The notes: a model not told the origin generated them from the sequence alone. Positions 11,952 to 23,989 are shown, counted from the first letter of the stretch. The stretch: DNA of 64,000 nt from Ctenosaura bakeri (GCA_948474755.1 CAOLHI010001843.1:1-64000); one strand, 5' to 3'. Translations and numbers: made by a program.

Positions 11952-11954
11952 TTT

Positions 11955-12145
11955 GGACATGTCCGCACTACACTGTTATAGTTCTATTATTCAACTTTCA
12001 GCATCATATGGAATCCTGGGGTTTGCAGTTTAGGGAGGAGCATTTAGAATTCTCAGCCAGAGAGCTCCCTGGCCTCAGTAAACTACAAACCCCAGAGTTC
12101 CACAGGATGTTGAAAGCACTGTAACAGTGTAGTGCAGAAATGGCC
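11955..12145. mobile_element. Palindromic MITE (P1 type), copy 1
   Basis: A 191-bp almost fully palindromic element. The left arm reads TCCGCACTACACTGTTATAG and the right arm is its inverse, ending GTGCAGAAATGGCC. The central part carries GAATTCTCAGCCAGAGAGCT near 12047-12067. The flanks TTT and TCT are only an approximate 3-bp duplication. No coding capacity. Confidence 0.85.
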
Positions 12146-12209
12146 TCTGCCTCTTTTTCCACATCACATCTATTAGATCTTATCATTCCTCTTTCCTTTT
12201 TGATGCTGA

Positions 12210-12404
12210 TAGTATGCCTTGAAGTCATTTTCAACTTTTGACAACCCTATTGTGGGTTTTTCATCACATGATTTCTCTCTTCCTCTGAAGATGAGAGAGC
12301 ATGACTTATCATGTTTATGCAGTGGGTTCCCATGGCTGAACAGAGATCTGAACTCTGGTCTTCCAGAGTTCAGTCCAACACCCACACCACTGGACCATGC
12401 TGAA
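12210..12404 (-). mobile_element. tRNA-derived CORE-type SINE (minus strand)
   Basis: Inverse of the 7769 SINE: the tail appears first (TATGCCTTGAAGTCATTTTC), then the core (GCAGTGGGTTCCCATGGCTG), the B-box complement and the tRNA-like head (CCACTGGACCATGCTG). It is diverged and shortened in the middle. Confidence 0.8.
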
Positions 12405-12409
12405 TAATC

Positions 12410-15070
12410 TAAAGCAGCTGCTATGTAAAACCTGCCTATCCTACTAATACATTTTTTTGGTATCTAGAAAAGGTCAACACACAAGATTAGACACAAGCTA
12501 AATCAAACACTTCATTCTAATTGAAAACAAGTGCAACAGCTGACTCACATTTCATTTTCCTCAGTGGAGAAAAAGCAACCATTTTAAAAAAATACTTTTC
12601 AACCACCCTTAAGTTTGTCTACCATTTGCTATTAGTCTGGCTGCACAATCTAGCAACATCTAAGCCCACCCGATTGCCAGGGGTTGTATTGAACTATTGA
12701 AAATATTTTTTCCCCTCATAGGTTTCCTTGAGTATCCTTTCAATGCAAAAGCTACACATTCACATTAAGGATGAGCAAATCTGTCAGTTTTGCCTTTTGC
12801 CACATTAAAGTCGTCGTAATTTTTGATGAACTGTGATACAAAAACTATGAATTTTTTGACCCATCTCTGATTAAGGTAAAATCACAGTGAAGAAGAAGGA
12901 GAAGAAGAGAAAGAATTTGTGAAGAAGAGGCTGCTCATCTTCATCCCACGACCTTTTACTGCTTGACTAACAGCCAGCTAATCAAATTTTTGATTCACAT
13001 ATGGGACATAGACGATGTGCTCACTGACTTTTTTATAGGCAAAAAGAGGAAGCATTAAAAGACTGCATATAAGAATTTCTTCTTTGGCTTCTTTCATGAC
13101 AAAGGCCATCAGGTCAGGGTTAAATAATTTTTTAAGGGTTCTTGTAGTTGCCAGAATTATGCTCATGCACCTGCTGGGAACATTAATCAAGGACACCAGA
13201 CTCACTCCTGCAGGTCTGCTGTTCTCCCCGGTTTTATGAATTAATTGCTACAGCAGGGATCTGGCGTGTAAAATCTTCTAGGAACAAAGGGCCAGCTGCT
13301 TATTCAGTGGCAACAGAATTTATACCAGTACCAGTCCTTTCCAGGGGAGCTGCCCTTACTAGCTTTCTCTTAGAAAAGGCTCAGCTCCCACTTTTGTGAT
13401 TATATTAATTCATGTATTTCTGCACCATCCAAGTGGAGTGTTTTGATACTGTTCATGAAGTCCCCAGTCACTTGTGCCTTACAAAGAAGATGAGGCACAC
13501 TGTGGCTTTTGATGCATCTCCATGAAAGCCCAGTTGATCTCTTTTGGGTTCTTACTTACTGTTCCCCTGGGGAAAATCTTTCCATATCAAACTACAGTGT
13601 TTGTCTCTCCGTGTGTGAAGGGTGAGTTGGTACATCATGCCTTTTCACCTTTCCCATATTTCCATAGCATACAGCCCAGAAAAAGGTTGCAATTTAATTG
13701 TTTAGTATTTATGTAACACATGATAGATTTTATTCTGAAGCTTTTCTTGGTAAAGTTGTGATTCATTACAGGGTTCCTTTCTCCCAACACATAATAAAAA
13801 TGGGTTTTACCACAGCTTCTTTCAGAAATGTTGGATCAGTAATCATTTAAGATGAATGATAAGCTAGACTGTGTGTATCTTTGTAGTTCTTTGCTTCTCT
13901 TCTGGTACTATTTAAAACACTTTATTTATTCTGAATCGTGAATTCTTCCCATGCACTCATTACCAACTTTTCAATACTCCACTGGCTCATTTTTCCTGCT
14001 AATTCTGTAATCGGCCACGTGGAACTCACTTTCTACTGAGGCTTCACTTTCTCTTGAACTCATTTTCCCTTGAGCCTTCATCTCTTCCTCTGCCTCCTTT
14101 CTTATTTTAGTTATTAACTTAACCGTGGAAGAGTGCATTAATGTATAGTAATGCAATTTTGAACTCTTACATTATTTCTACATTAAAGAATTACACTCCT
14201 CCTAACTTCAAATGGGATGTATTTGGCAGTGTCTGATACTGTTTTAAATAATGTGAAATAAATATTAAGAAACTGAATACACTGTTAGATGGACATAGAT
14301 GTCCCTTTTTTGTGTTTTGTCAGAGGGTTTGATACATTTTTTAAAAAGCTCTCTTTCTCTTTTTTCCTGGATCCTGGACTTTTCCTATTTAAGGAAAATA
14401 CAAACATGAAAATATCCCCTTTGTCCAAATGATGAAAACCTCCTAATTCATATGTTGTTTGCATGGTTCCTACCCACTAACCTAAAAATGAATGACTAAA
14501 TAAATAAATAAATAAAATAGCATCCTAAAGCACTCAGAGAGAACAACAGCAAAAGGCCATTAACTGTAAGAAACCCTAACAACTGCCTTGAGAGACATTC
14601 TGATATCCATTACCTTCCTCTCATCCAGTGCACTTCTTGTTTGTTGTAATTAGATGCACTTTAGATTTATGCAAGAGTGCTTTCCAGGACAAGAGCACAT
14701 TCTTAATTTTGCGCAGTTGGGTACAGCCAATATATATGAACTACTAAATTAGGAGAGACCTTCTTGGCACCAGCAGATATTTTATGATTGAATTGTTCCT
14801 TTAGTACTAAAGTGGCCATCTGGTTTGCCAGAATATCTACAGCCAGGATGGTTTCAATTGAATATTTCAACTTGATGGCAACTGAAAAACTTTGGGCAGA
14901 AACTGCTAGGAAGTGTTACAGCTTAAGCTCCATTGTTAGTAATGGAAGAGAACACAAGAAAAATGGAGTTTGTGCAGAAGAACTTCACAGTGGAATCTGT
15001 CCTTTTTGGACTGTAACTGTAGCACAGCTTGTTCATAGATTCCAGCCATGCAGTCAGTACAGCTGTTGCA
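12410..15070. other. No recognisable gene; possible ancient remnants
   Basis: AT-rich. A GAAGAAGGAGAAGAAG-like tract is near 12890-12925 and an (AAAT)n run near 14500-14515. The 75-codon minus frame at 12978-13205 has a protein-like composition but resembles no family I can name. A degraded repeat or processed pseudogene is possible, with no firm evidence. Confidence 0.4.
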
Positions 15071-15077
15071 AGACTCA

Positions 15078-15475
15078 GGCCCTTTTTGCATGACATTTTG
15101 CATGCGAAAGGGCCCCTGGAGTGTCGCATGATGGTGAGGAGCGATCCGCACAATGCACAATCGTGGAATGCTCCAGGGTAGAGCAGGCATCAATCGTGCA
15201 CCTTTTCATTTTCAGCTAGAATCCAAAAATGGTGCATGATTGTGCATTGCTCCCGGGCCCCACATGCACTTACCTGGCATGCGGAGCCTCTGGAGCCGCG
15301 CCGGTTGCGCTGGGAAGGTCCCAGGCTGCACTGCAGAAGGAAGAAGCAGGGCTTTCGCACGAGCAGGCAGCTTGTGAGGAGCTGAAGGACCTCGGATGCG
15401 AGAGCCTCTCACCAGAGGTTGCTCGTGCGATCCCTGCACCCCAGCGCCGGAAGATGGTAAGGTGCGGAAAGAGCC
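15078..15475 (-). mobile_element. GC-rich MITE (G type), copy 3
   Basis: A 398-bp element, opposite in orientation to copy 1. Left end GGCCCTTTTTGCATG, right end GGTGCGGAAAGAGCC; flanks TCA and TGA. CACTTACCT at 15267-15275 is the conserved donor on the minus strand, and TGGTAAGG at 15455-15462 is a second donor-like site on the plus strand. The two therefore point outward from a GC-rich core of about 180 bp. Confidence 0.8.
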
Positions 15476-15533
15476 TGAGTAAGAACTACAGCCAATTTTC
15501 ATCTGTCAGAAAATGGAACAGGTGATATACACT

Positions 15534-15851
15534 GTAAATTCTACATGGTCTGGGTCCAAGTTACCTGCAGAATTACCTCCTCCGATACAATCTGCCTCAC
15601 ACACTCAGGTCCTCTGAGGGCCATTTATTTAAACCAGCCAGCCAGATTAGTTACCTAGAGGACCTTCTCATTGGCTTCCCCTGCTCTATGGAATGACCTG
15701 GTAGAAGAGATTCAAGGGCAAAATATGCTATCTCAATTCAAAAAAATACTAAAGACATACCTCTTCTGACAGGCCTACACAGTCTATTTTAAATTATGAT
15801 GTTTTTAAATTATAATATATTTGAATTTTAAATTTTACACACTATTCCAAA
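15534..15851 (+). mobile_element. L2 LINE 3' region, left part
   Basis: L2 3'-coding sequence (GGTCTGGGTCCAAGTTACCTG, CTATGGAATGACCTGGTAGA, ACATACCTCTTCTGACAGGC) matching the arrangement of the L2 at 1-1318. It passes into the TTTTAAATTATGATG-type L2 3' UTR and stops where a CR1 begins; the L2 tail resumes at 16371. Confidence 0.8.
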
Positions 15852-16370
15852 TGAAGTCTGCATTGGAATACTGTGTCCAATTCTGGGTACCTCATTTCAA
15901 GAAGGCTATGGACAAGCTGGAGCCTGTCCAGAGGAGGGCGACCAAAATAGTGAAGGGTCTGGAAGCCATGTCCTATGAGGAGCGGTTTAGGGAGTTGGGT
16001 GTGTTTAGTCTGCAGAAGAAAAGGTTAAGAGGGGACATGATAGCCCTGTTTAAATATATGAAGAGATGTCATGTCGAGGAGGGAGCGGGCTTGTTTTCTG
16101 CTGCTCCAGAGACTAGAACAAGGAGCAATGGATTCAAGTTGCAGGAAAGGAGATTCCACCTGAACCTCAGGAAGAACTTCCTGATGGTCAGAGCTGTCTG
16201 GCAGTGGAATATGCTGCCTCGGAGTGTGGTGGAATCTCCTTATTTGTAGGTTTTTAAGGAGAGACTGGATGGCCATCTGTTGAGAATGCTTTGATGTGTG
16301 TTCCTACGTAGCAGGGAGTTGGACTGGATGGCCCCTGTGGTCTCTTCCAACTCTATGATTCTATGATTCT
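15852..16370 (+). mobile_element. CR1 LINE 3' fragment inserted in an L2
   Basis: A 5'-truncated CR1 carrying the last roughly 140 codons of ORF2 ([20 protein letters not shown] onward, through [11 protein letters not shown]) and the 3' UTR with GGACTGGATGGCC and the terminal CTATGATTCTATGATTCTA. The frame at 15821-16249 is open up to a TAG near the C terminus. Confidence 0.9.
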
Positions 16371-16530
16371 AAATGATTGTATGTCTTTTTAGAGTATTTT
16401 AATCTATGATGTCTTTTTAATTGCGTTTTAATTTATGGTGTACCCCACCTCAAGCCTTGGGTAGAAGCAGGTGGTAACAACAACAGCAACAACAACAGCA
16501 AAACAACAACACCAACAAACCCAACAACAA
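16371..16530 (+). mobile_element. L2 LINE 3' tail, right part
   Basis: After the CR1 end the L2 3' UTR continues (TTTAATTGCGTTTTAATTTA, CCCCACCTCAAGCCTTGGGT) and ends in an (AAC)n-rich tail at about 16478-16530. Confidence 0.75.
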
Positions 16531-16534
16531 TAGA

Positions 16535-17455
16535 CTGTAATAGTCTTCAGCAGCCCCATTACATAACAACTTGAAATTCCTAAAAGGGCAAGATCACATT
16601 GCACACGGAGAATGGGACTGCTGCTCTTGTTCATGATAGTCATCATTGATTCCCCAGCTCATTTAAATACCTCCCTCTAGGCACATGTATATCTGTACAT
16701 TTGTACCTGTAGAATGTTAAGTTGGGTACAGTATGAGAGCAACATTTCCACAGGAGGCTGTATCAGAAACTGGAAACCAAGAAGTCTTTCTAATATACCG
16801 AGATTATTCATCACCAGAAGGCAACATGGTCTTAAGCAGAAGTATACCAATATACACCAAGACAGATATTGGCTAGTAAGTAGATAAAAATAAAGGAAGA
16901 GGGGTAAATGTACTCTTGTTGTATCATAAAGAAGAAAGTGTTATCAACTTTTAATTGCCACTTAATCAAAGTATTCCAAAAATAAATGAAGCATTAAATA
17001 ACATGAACATTATAAGCTTTTTTCCCTGGAGGGCTCAACAGTGGTGGGCCATTTCAAGATAAAACAACTTATACAGAGCCCTTCACTTCAGCACAATCAC
17101 AAACCCATAGTAGAATAAATGTGTAATAATTACAAGTAGATGTGCTCGTGTGCATGTGTGTTAGGAATATCAGCTTGGAAACTGGAATAAATACATAAAA
17201 AATTGGAACTAGTTTATTTTTCCACTGCCAGACTTCTAAGTGACAATACATACAGGAATCCAAGTATACCAAACTGAAAAATGCTGCCATCTTCCTTATT
17301 ATAGGACCTCTTATTATTATTACCAGCTTATTTTTAAATAATCTATATAAAATAAATCTATCTTAATTTATTTGGATTATTGTCCTATGCCATCTCAAGG
17401 AGATTTCTATTACTGGGTTATCAGCATTTCCAATAGTTAGGCCTCATTCCTACTG
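16535..17455. other. No recognisable gene or repeat
   Basis: AT-rich sequence with no element ends or protein-like frames. Confidence 0.45.
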
Positions 17456-17458
17456 TTA

Positions 17459-17684
17459 GGTCCCTATCACACTTCACTGTTATAGTGCTATCATTGCACT
17501 ATCTGCCATGGCTGCAACCTGTGGAATTCTGAGGTTTGTATTTTGGTGAGGCACTGGAGCTCTTTGGCTGAGACTTCTAAATGCCTCTTCCTAAACTGCA
17601 ATATTGCATGATTCCATGCAATATGTCCATGCCAATCATAGTGGAATAATAGTGCTATAATAGTGTAGTGTGATAAAACGCGTA
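17459..17684. mobile_element. Palindromic MITE (P type), copy 2
   Basis: Left end GGTCCCTATCACACTTCACT, inverse right arm ending AGTGTAGTGTGATAAAACG. The interior has the shared GCTCTTTGGCTGAGA segment and GTTATAGTGCTAT / ATAGTGCTATAAT in the arms. Somewhat diverged, with an eroded right terminus. Confidence 0.75.
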
Positions 17685-18008
17685 GTCTCAATCAATGGAA
17701 ATTATATAAGTGTTGACTTACCCAGTTTCTAGTCATTCAGTAAGTTTACTGCAGTTGGTACTAGCAACAGGTGTTATAGGCTTAAGGCTGCAGTTCTTGT
17801 AGCCACTGATGGAGGTGTAAGACCCACTGAACATAATGCAGCTTATCTCTAAGTAGACATATCTGGGACAACTGTCATAGTATTGTGTGCCTAAATACAT
17901 ACAATAGCTAGAATTATATTTGTTCGTCAAAGTATTTTACTGTCACAAAATTCTGTTTTATTTCAACATACTGCTATGCCATTTGGAAGGTAACATTCCA
18001 AATCAGGA

Positions 18009-18129
18009 GATCCAGTGTGGTGTAGTGGATTCAGTGTTTCACTAGGACTCTAGGAGTCCAGGGTTTGAACCCCTTTCAGCCATGGAAAGCCAGAGATGAC
18101 TCTAGGTAAGTCATACTCTCTTAGTCTGA
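18009..18129 (+). mobile_element. CORE-type SINE, left part
   Basis: tRNA-like head and B box (GTGTGGTGTAGTGGATTC, GGGTTTGAACCCC) and the start of the core. It is interrupted by a palindromic MITE at 18130-18331 and continues at 18332. Confidence 0.8.
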
Positions 18130-18331
18130 GGCCATTTCCGCATTAGACTGTTACAGCACTAATATTCCAGTTTCAACATCCTATGGAATCCTGGAGTTTG
18201 TAGTTTACTGAAGCCAAAGAGCGCTCTGGCTGAGAATTCTAAAGACCCTTCCCTAAACTGCAAACCCCAGGATTCCATTGGATGTTGAAACTGGAATATT
18301 AGTGCTATAACGGACTAGTGTAGAAATAGCA
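18130..18331. mobile_element. Palindromic MITE (P1 type), copy 3, inside a SINE
   Basis: 202 bp, starting GGCCATTTCCGCATTAGACT and ending AGTGTAGAAATAGCA; flanks TGA/TCA. In intact SINEs this position reads CCTCAGAG, so the duplicated target is probably TCA with one later mutation. Confidence 0.85.
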
Positions 18332-18431
18332 TCAGAGAAAGGCAATGATAAAACTCTGAATAAATTTTGCTGAGAAAACTCTATGATAGTGTCACCATGT
18401 GGTAAAGTTGACTTGAGAGCATACAAAAAAA
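18332..18431 (+). mobile_element. CORE-type SINE, right part
   Basis: Continues the SINE after the MITE: CAGAGAAAGGCAATGATAAA, then TTGCTGAGAAAACTCTATGA and the GACTTGAGAGCATAC tail. Confidence 0.8.
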
Positions 18432-18434
18432 GCC

Positions 18435-20060
18435 ATATATTGGAGACAGGAGCATGATTTGCCAGAGAATACAAATGGGAGAAGTTCAACCAGTTTGAAA
18501 TGGGTTAATTTGGCTGTGATTTATGCTGGCCCATTTCCCCTTGATTTGTTTTTAACCCCTCCCCAGCTTTCCTTGACAAAAAAAGTTGTTTTTTTTTAGT
18601 ATTTCTGAACTAAACAAAAAATAACAGGGACAATGGGTGCTCCATGCTAGTTATCTTGCACATGCTCAAGTATGAAAAACGTACTTTTGAGAAGCCTCAC
18701 AATGTGCAAATGATCAAGATGAGCTGCTATTTTTTTTGCAATACATCTCAGGTGGTGCAAAAATGATCCTTTCATTGAAATGGCCAACTCTAACACAGAA
18801 ATGGACATGTTGTGGGGCTATGCTGCTTACAAGGTGCCCTTTTGAGGGGGGAGGGGGGATAGAATCAGTAGATATAGCTATGGAGGAATACCTATGTGAT
18901 ACACATACATCTCTTGATGCAGGATCTTGGTCACTGTTTTCAGAAAGTTGCATGCTTTTTGTGTAAAATTGCTGCTTCATGTGAAGAAAACATGACTTTT
19001 GCCCAAAAATGCATATCTACCTAGAAAGTGTCCCCCCCCCTTGGCAATAAAGGACGTTTTTGGTACAAAACCCCCATGGTTATTTCTATGCAGAATAATT
19101 CCCCAAAACACTACAGGATATGAGAGAACCAAGCCAAAAACTGTACAAAGTTCTGACCACTGTATTATTCTTCCTTAGTTTTCTAAGTATCACAAAAGCT
19201 GTTTTTCAGGAAACAAATCACAAACAAATGGAGTACTCTTTCCATTCCTGATGGCAAGAGAGAATCTGAATTTGGATGGGTCTGAGAACCCAACTTCTAA
19301 TGGGGTATAGATTCCGAATCATATTTGGAACACTAATTTCTCCCCTCATCACTACTTAGCAAGAAAAAGAAAATTCTTAGAATTTGGAAGCCAAAAGCAC
19401 ACCCTTGCCACCAAATCTGAAAAGTCAGCTATGCTGAAATTGTTCAAGCAAAAATGCATCTCAGAAACGTGTGTTTGTTTCCTACAGAAACCAACTAAAT
19501 TCAGATTTGGAAAAAAACAAAACAAAACAGGTGCAAGGTAATACCTAACTTTAATACTTCCTGGACTTGGGAATTTGGTCCAGGTTCTTTGCTCAATGTT
19601 GTCTTACAGCTCTGAAATGGTTGTATTAAGACTTAGTAGTATAAAGCAACTAGGGAGGAGGAGATAGAATGTGTTCCACTCAGGATGTCAGGTAGCACAT
19701 AAATAAAATATACTTTTTGTGGGCTTTGCCCCTTGTGAGTTTGATCTTCCCTCTCTTAAGGCACGAATATGATGTCTTAATTTAGCCTGCTGCAAATCCT
19801 CTTTGCAAGACCTGTACAATCCAAATGTGAGATCTTATACACTGGTTTCCAAATAAGAAACAGATCACTGTGATTTATATCCCTTTATGAGTGGTAATAA
19901 TAACAAGCTTTCTTCAAAAGCCTCATACAAGCATAATATGCACATACTGGACAGTTTGTAATAAATGAGTTTTGTTTTTTAAATGACTTGAGTCCAAAAA
20001 ATCACACATACAGCAGCACAGATCCACTGTCTACCAGAGAGGTGAGCAATTAGTCAAAGG
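18435..20060. other. No recognisable gene or repeat
   Basis: AT-rich DNA. A G-rich run lies near 18844-18858 and a C10-like run near 19024-19034. No frames of note. Confidence 0.45.
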
Positions 20061-20062
20061 AT

Positions 20063-20112
20063 CAATAGGATGGATAACTCTTGGGCTCTCTTCCAATTCT
20101 ATGATGCTATGA
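20063..20112 (+). mobile_element. CR1 3'-terminal fragment
   Basis: About 50 bp of CR1 3' UTR only: AGGATGGATAACTCTTGG, then CTCTTCCAATTCTATGATGC. A severely truncated insertion. Confidence 0.6.
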
Positions 20113-20445
20113 AACTGACACAACTAGCCCTTACTGGATTGCTGCTATGGGACTTGCATGCAGAAATCTGAAGCAGATGTGCAACCTTTAATCCTGGATG
20201 CTGGGACCCAGCAGTTGGAACTCAACCCATAGTATTTTTTCCAGGTGATCATCATCCATTAAGAGATCCATGTACACAAGGTGGATTCTTCACATGGATC
20301 ATGCTCACAGGATCAAGATTTATGTCCCTGTCCTTCCTGTCTTACTGAAACAACACCAGGTTTTCTACCAGGTATGATCTTTAAGAACTGTTTGTGCAGA
20401 CAGACTGCTCAGCATATAATCCAGCTTTCTCTCCAACATATGAAT

Positions 20446-20610
20446 TTGCTTGTTGGAATGTGCCCTTAAGTCAGCTTCCACTTGTGGTGATCCTATAAAT
20501 GAGAGACTCCCAAGAGATTCTGTTATTATAAATTCATAAGGCGTTTTGGAAATTCAGTGCCAGGGCTTTTTTTTTTCATTGCATCAACCCATCTGTAATG
20601 CAGACTTTTT
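20446..20610 (-). mobile_element. BovB-like LINE 3' fragment (minus strand)
   Basis: GTGATCCTATAAATGAGAGA and TGCATCAACCCATCTGTAAT correspond to the 3' UTR/tail of the BovB LINE seen at 32287 onward and, inverted, at 23990-24132. Much diverged. Confidence 0.55.
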
Positions 20611-20754
20611 TTTCCACTTCAACTTTTCCTAGTTTATTCATGCAGTTTGTACTTAGGTTCTGTCTAAAGTATTAGAAGACAGATGGACAAAGGATGCTTT
20701 TCTACATCCATACATCAATTTCATCCAATCTCTCTGTAAGCAAGAGGGGTATTT

Positions 20755-21560
20755 GATGTTCAACCATGGAATAAAGAGATTGAACACAACGTTGGGTTAA
20801 CTAAGGGCCACTTTATTTTGACCTGTTTTAATTGAATTGTGTTAGCCTGAAAGATACAAGAGGGTGGGAGCAACATAATATGGGTCCAGCTGATGCCAGG
20901 GTTACAATGTGACAACCTTCTCAGCATACTCATGGGCAATAACACCTGAGCCCCAGGGGCAGACCAAATTGCTTTGGTTGCTCCCTAGTCCAGCAGCTTG
21001 GAAAGTAACCCAGGGACTCGTACTCAATGTGCAGGGCTCTAAAAGTGAGAGCCTTATTCCTGGGTTAAGCTCAAGGGTAGCCTCCTTAATCAATCTCCTG
21101 GGATGCAGGGCCCTAAAGAAGTGGTTCAGGAGCCCTACCGAACACCAAAAGGGTGCCAATAGGTGATCACCGGAGATTTATTATCCCGCATTATCTGACC
21201 AAGGACAACCTATTTAATAACACTACCCAGAGCCAATTTTCCCAATTCCATCAAATACAGTATGGGATAGGCGAAAAACCCCTGAAAAAAAAAGGTGGGG
21301 GGATTTCTCTCCATCCCCGAAGCAACCAGATTAACTCACACTGGATTGAGGGCAGGAGAGTGGGTCAACATCAAGGACTGAATGACACGTATAGGGGGTG
21401 AACTGATTCACTGTTCCTTTGCCCCTATCACGTGTCTTGATTTGGCACTTAGCACCAATCAAACTTAAGCCTCTGGTCTCACTCCATGGAGACCATCAAA
21501 AGCTTACCCATCCCTGCAGCAACATTCGTCGTGCGAGTCACATAAGTATTTCATAAGATC
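20755..21560. other. Unclassified, probably repetitive block
   Basis: This roughly 800-bp segment differs in texture from its flanks: higher GC, few homopolymers and overlapping open frames on both strands (20902-21166). Near its left end the minus strand has AAAATAAAGTGGCCCTTAG, a polyadenylation-signal-like string. A decayed LTR element or unknown LINE UTR are both possible. No paired LTRs or coding motifs were found. Confidence 0.3.
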
Positions 21561-21797
21561 ATCAGAGATGGAAGATTCCTGCATCATTGAAAGGTGTGCA
21601 ACAAATCAGTACAACATCAAACTAGCTGGTGAAATCTTCTCAAAAATTTCTTGATATGCACACTGAAGTAAACAAACCCAAAATCACAACCAGAATGTGA
21701 ATAATGTTAAGCAAAACAATGGATTTAGCCTTTGGTCTGCTTGAAATGACAGCTTTCTGCCATTTGAAGCCAAAATCTTTTATTCAAAGGTACACCA

Positions 21798-22185
21798 TAG
21801 TGCATATCATGCTCCTCAATTACCCTGATTTGGCAGAAATAGTCCTAATTAATTCTCTGTTGGCACACTTTTTCAGCAACTTTTAAAATTTTCTCTCTCC
21901 TCCTGCCACATTCCCCCTTTGTCTTCAGCTAACTTCAATTGCTGCAAATTGAGTTTAAAGTACAGAAAAAAGGTATATGCTTCATTAACTCAGCAGGAGG
22001 GATAGGAGAGGAAGGGGTCAGAATCTGGTCCTTCGCTATAGACTCAGACAAAAGCAAACAGCTGCAGCCTCTCCTAGCTTCTGTGTTTCTCCTCATTCAT
22101 ATTTTTCTCTACTACACTTTGATGTTCCTTTACCATACCTGTCACAGTTTTCATCTGTGAAATGTTGGAGGGTATGCATCACAGC
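21798..22185 (+). repeat. Unknown interspersed repeat, copy A
   Basis: Shares ordered blocks with copy B at about 22668-23035: TCCTAATTAATTCTCTGTTG, GTCTTCAGCTAACTTCAATT, AAACAGCTGCAGCCTCTCCT and GAAATGTTGGAGGGTATG each have a clear counterpart in the same order. No family assignment. Confidence 0.7.
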
Positions 22186-22667
22186 TGAGAGAAATGTAAT
22201 AAATGGAGACTTAAAAAGAGAAAAAAAGATGAAAGAAGGGGGATAGGTGTTATCTACATCTTGCAGAATTTGCAAATGACTTTTTCAACATTCCCACACA
22301 GAAGGAAAATGGGTGTCATGACTGTGAATCCAGGAAAATTTAAGCTGTTAAGGGCAAGTCAGCAAGCTAGTGCGTGCTGGCTAGTCACTCTTACTTGCAG
22401 CTGATAGCCAAACAAACCACAGTAAAGCAAGCTTTGATCCATGGCTTGTTTATTGCAGTTTGTGGCCTGGCAGAACCTGCTTCTCTGGCTTGTGGCTTTT
22501 TCAACTAGCCAGTGAAATAACCAATGCTTTATTTAGGTTATTTCTTGGTACAGGGAGAAGCCAGAAAGTTTGCTCCTGTGGGTTTCATGTATCAAGATAA
22601 CATCAGTAACTTGGTTACTTAGGTGAGAAGCAAGAGCAACTGGGCAGCATATTGCCCATACATGATA

Positions 22668-23035
22668 ATATATACTCCAACTGTTCCAGTTTGGTGGGGC
22701 TGGTCCTGATTAATTCTGTGTTACCCCACTTTTGCAGCTGCTTTTACAAGGCCCCAGTGCCCCCTTTTGTCCTCAGGTTAATTCAGTTTCAGCAAACTGA
22801 GTTCAAGGAACAAAAGTAGCTTGTATCCAATGAAGTTAGTTGTGAGAGGTGAAGGCAGAATCTTGCTCTTCCCAGAAGGCTCAGAAAAAACAAACTGCTG
22901 CTGCCTCTCCTTGCTTTTGTGTTCTTGCAAATTAATACCTTTTGCTATTTTAACTGCACTCTGATGTTGTTAGGCTATGTGTGTCTTAAGCTTTTGTCTG
23001 CAAACTGTTGATGGGTATGAGAGTCCCAGTTTTGA
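22668..23035 (+). repeat. Unknown interspersed repeat, copy B
   Basis: Counterpart blocks to copy A: TCCTGATTAATTCTGTGTTA, GTCCTCAGGTTAATTCAGTT, AAACTGCTGCTGCCTCTCCT and AACTGTTGATGGGTATGAGA, in direct orientation about 870 bp downstream of copy A. Confidence 0.7.
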
Positions 23036-23039
23036 TGAC

Positions 23040-23985
23040 CATACTTGCCATCTATGTGCAATCAGAGTGTTAAAGATCCCGCTAAAAGTGTGATGATTGG
23101 CATGTGCATCACAGCTATATGAGCTTAAATTTCAAATCCAGTTTAAGTTATATGACTGGAAGAACGTACCAGTGTGGGCAAGCCAATATTAACTCTCTTA
23201 TTAAATCTACTGGTACTGCAACAATATTTTACCACATAAAATCTAACAGTCATACGACTTCAGATATAAATACCTAAAGAAATAGTATGTTTATAAATCT
23301 CAAAAAATCTTTTTATGCATCAGAAGTCCTTACTAACTCAAAAAGGTTGCTCTAAAATAAACAAATGATTTGGATGCAAGACAATATACAGAAAACAAAA
23401 CAAGGCTTTTTAGTACTTAACAGCAGCTTAAATACTGGCATATATATAATTTCCCACACAACATGCCACCTTTTTATTTCTTTACTTGTTTTTTCAAAGC
23501 AGTATGTCTGTTAACCTGTAGACTGTAATTACAGAGCTAGGAAATAAAATTGCATTTTAAAATATTTAAACTCTTCTCATGGGATTAACTGAAGGTTTTA
23601 AATGCCTGCAATATACTAAGTGCACAATAGAATAGAGCATTTTCTCACTGGAATCACTGTACTGTGCACATAAGAACAGATAGGGATTACCGCCACTTCT
23701 TGAGGATTTCATGTGGTCATAGCAAATGATTAAAAGAAGCCTAAGACAATGTCTGAAGCTACACTTTCTTTTATTACTTGAAATGTCTTCACGCTGAATC
23801 CTGAAAAAAACAATTTAGTCATATAAGGCAGTAGTTTTATGATCACACATCAATCTCTCCTTAAGAAGGTAGTGTGTTTCTCTGCTTGGCTGGCTCTAGG
23901 ATGGGGAGGGGGAAAAGAAAATATATTTTGGCCATGGACTGTCATGCTTGGTAAGCTAGAAGGCAGTAGGACAAGAGAAACATAA
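23040..23985. other. No recognisable gene or repeat
   Basis: AT-rich sequence with no identifiable element ends. Confidence 0.45.
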
Positions 23986-23989
23986 CACT

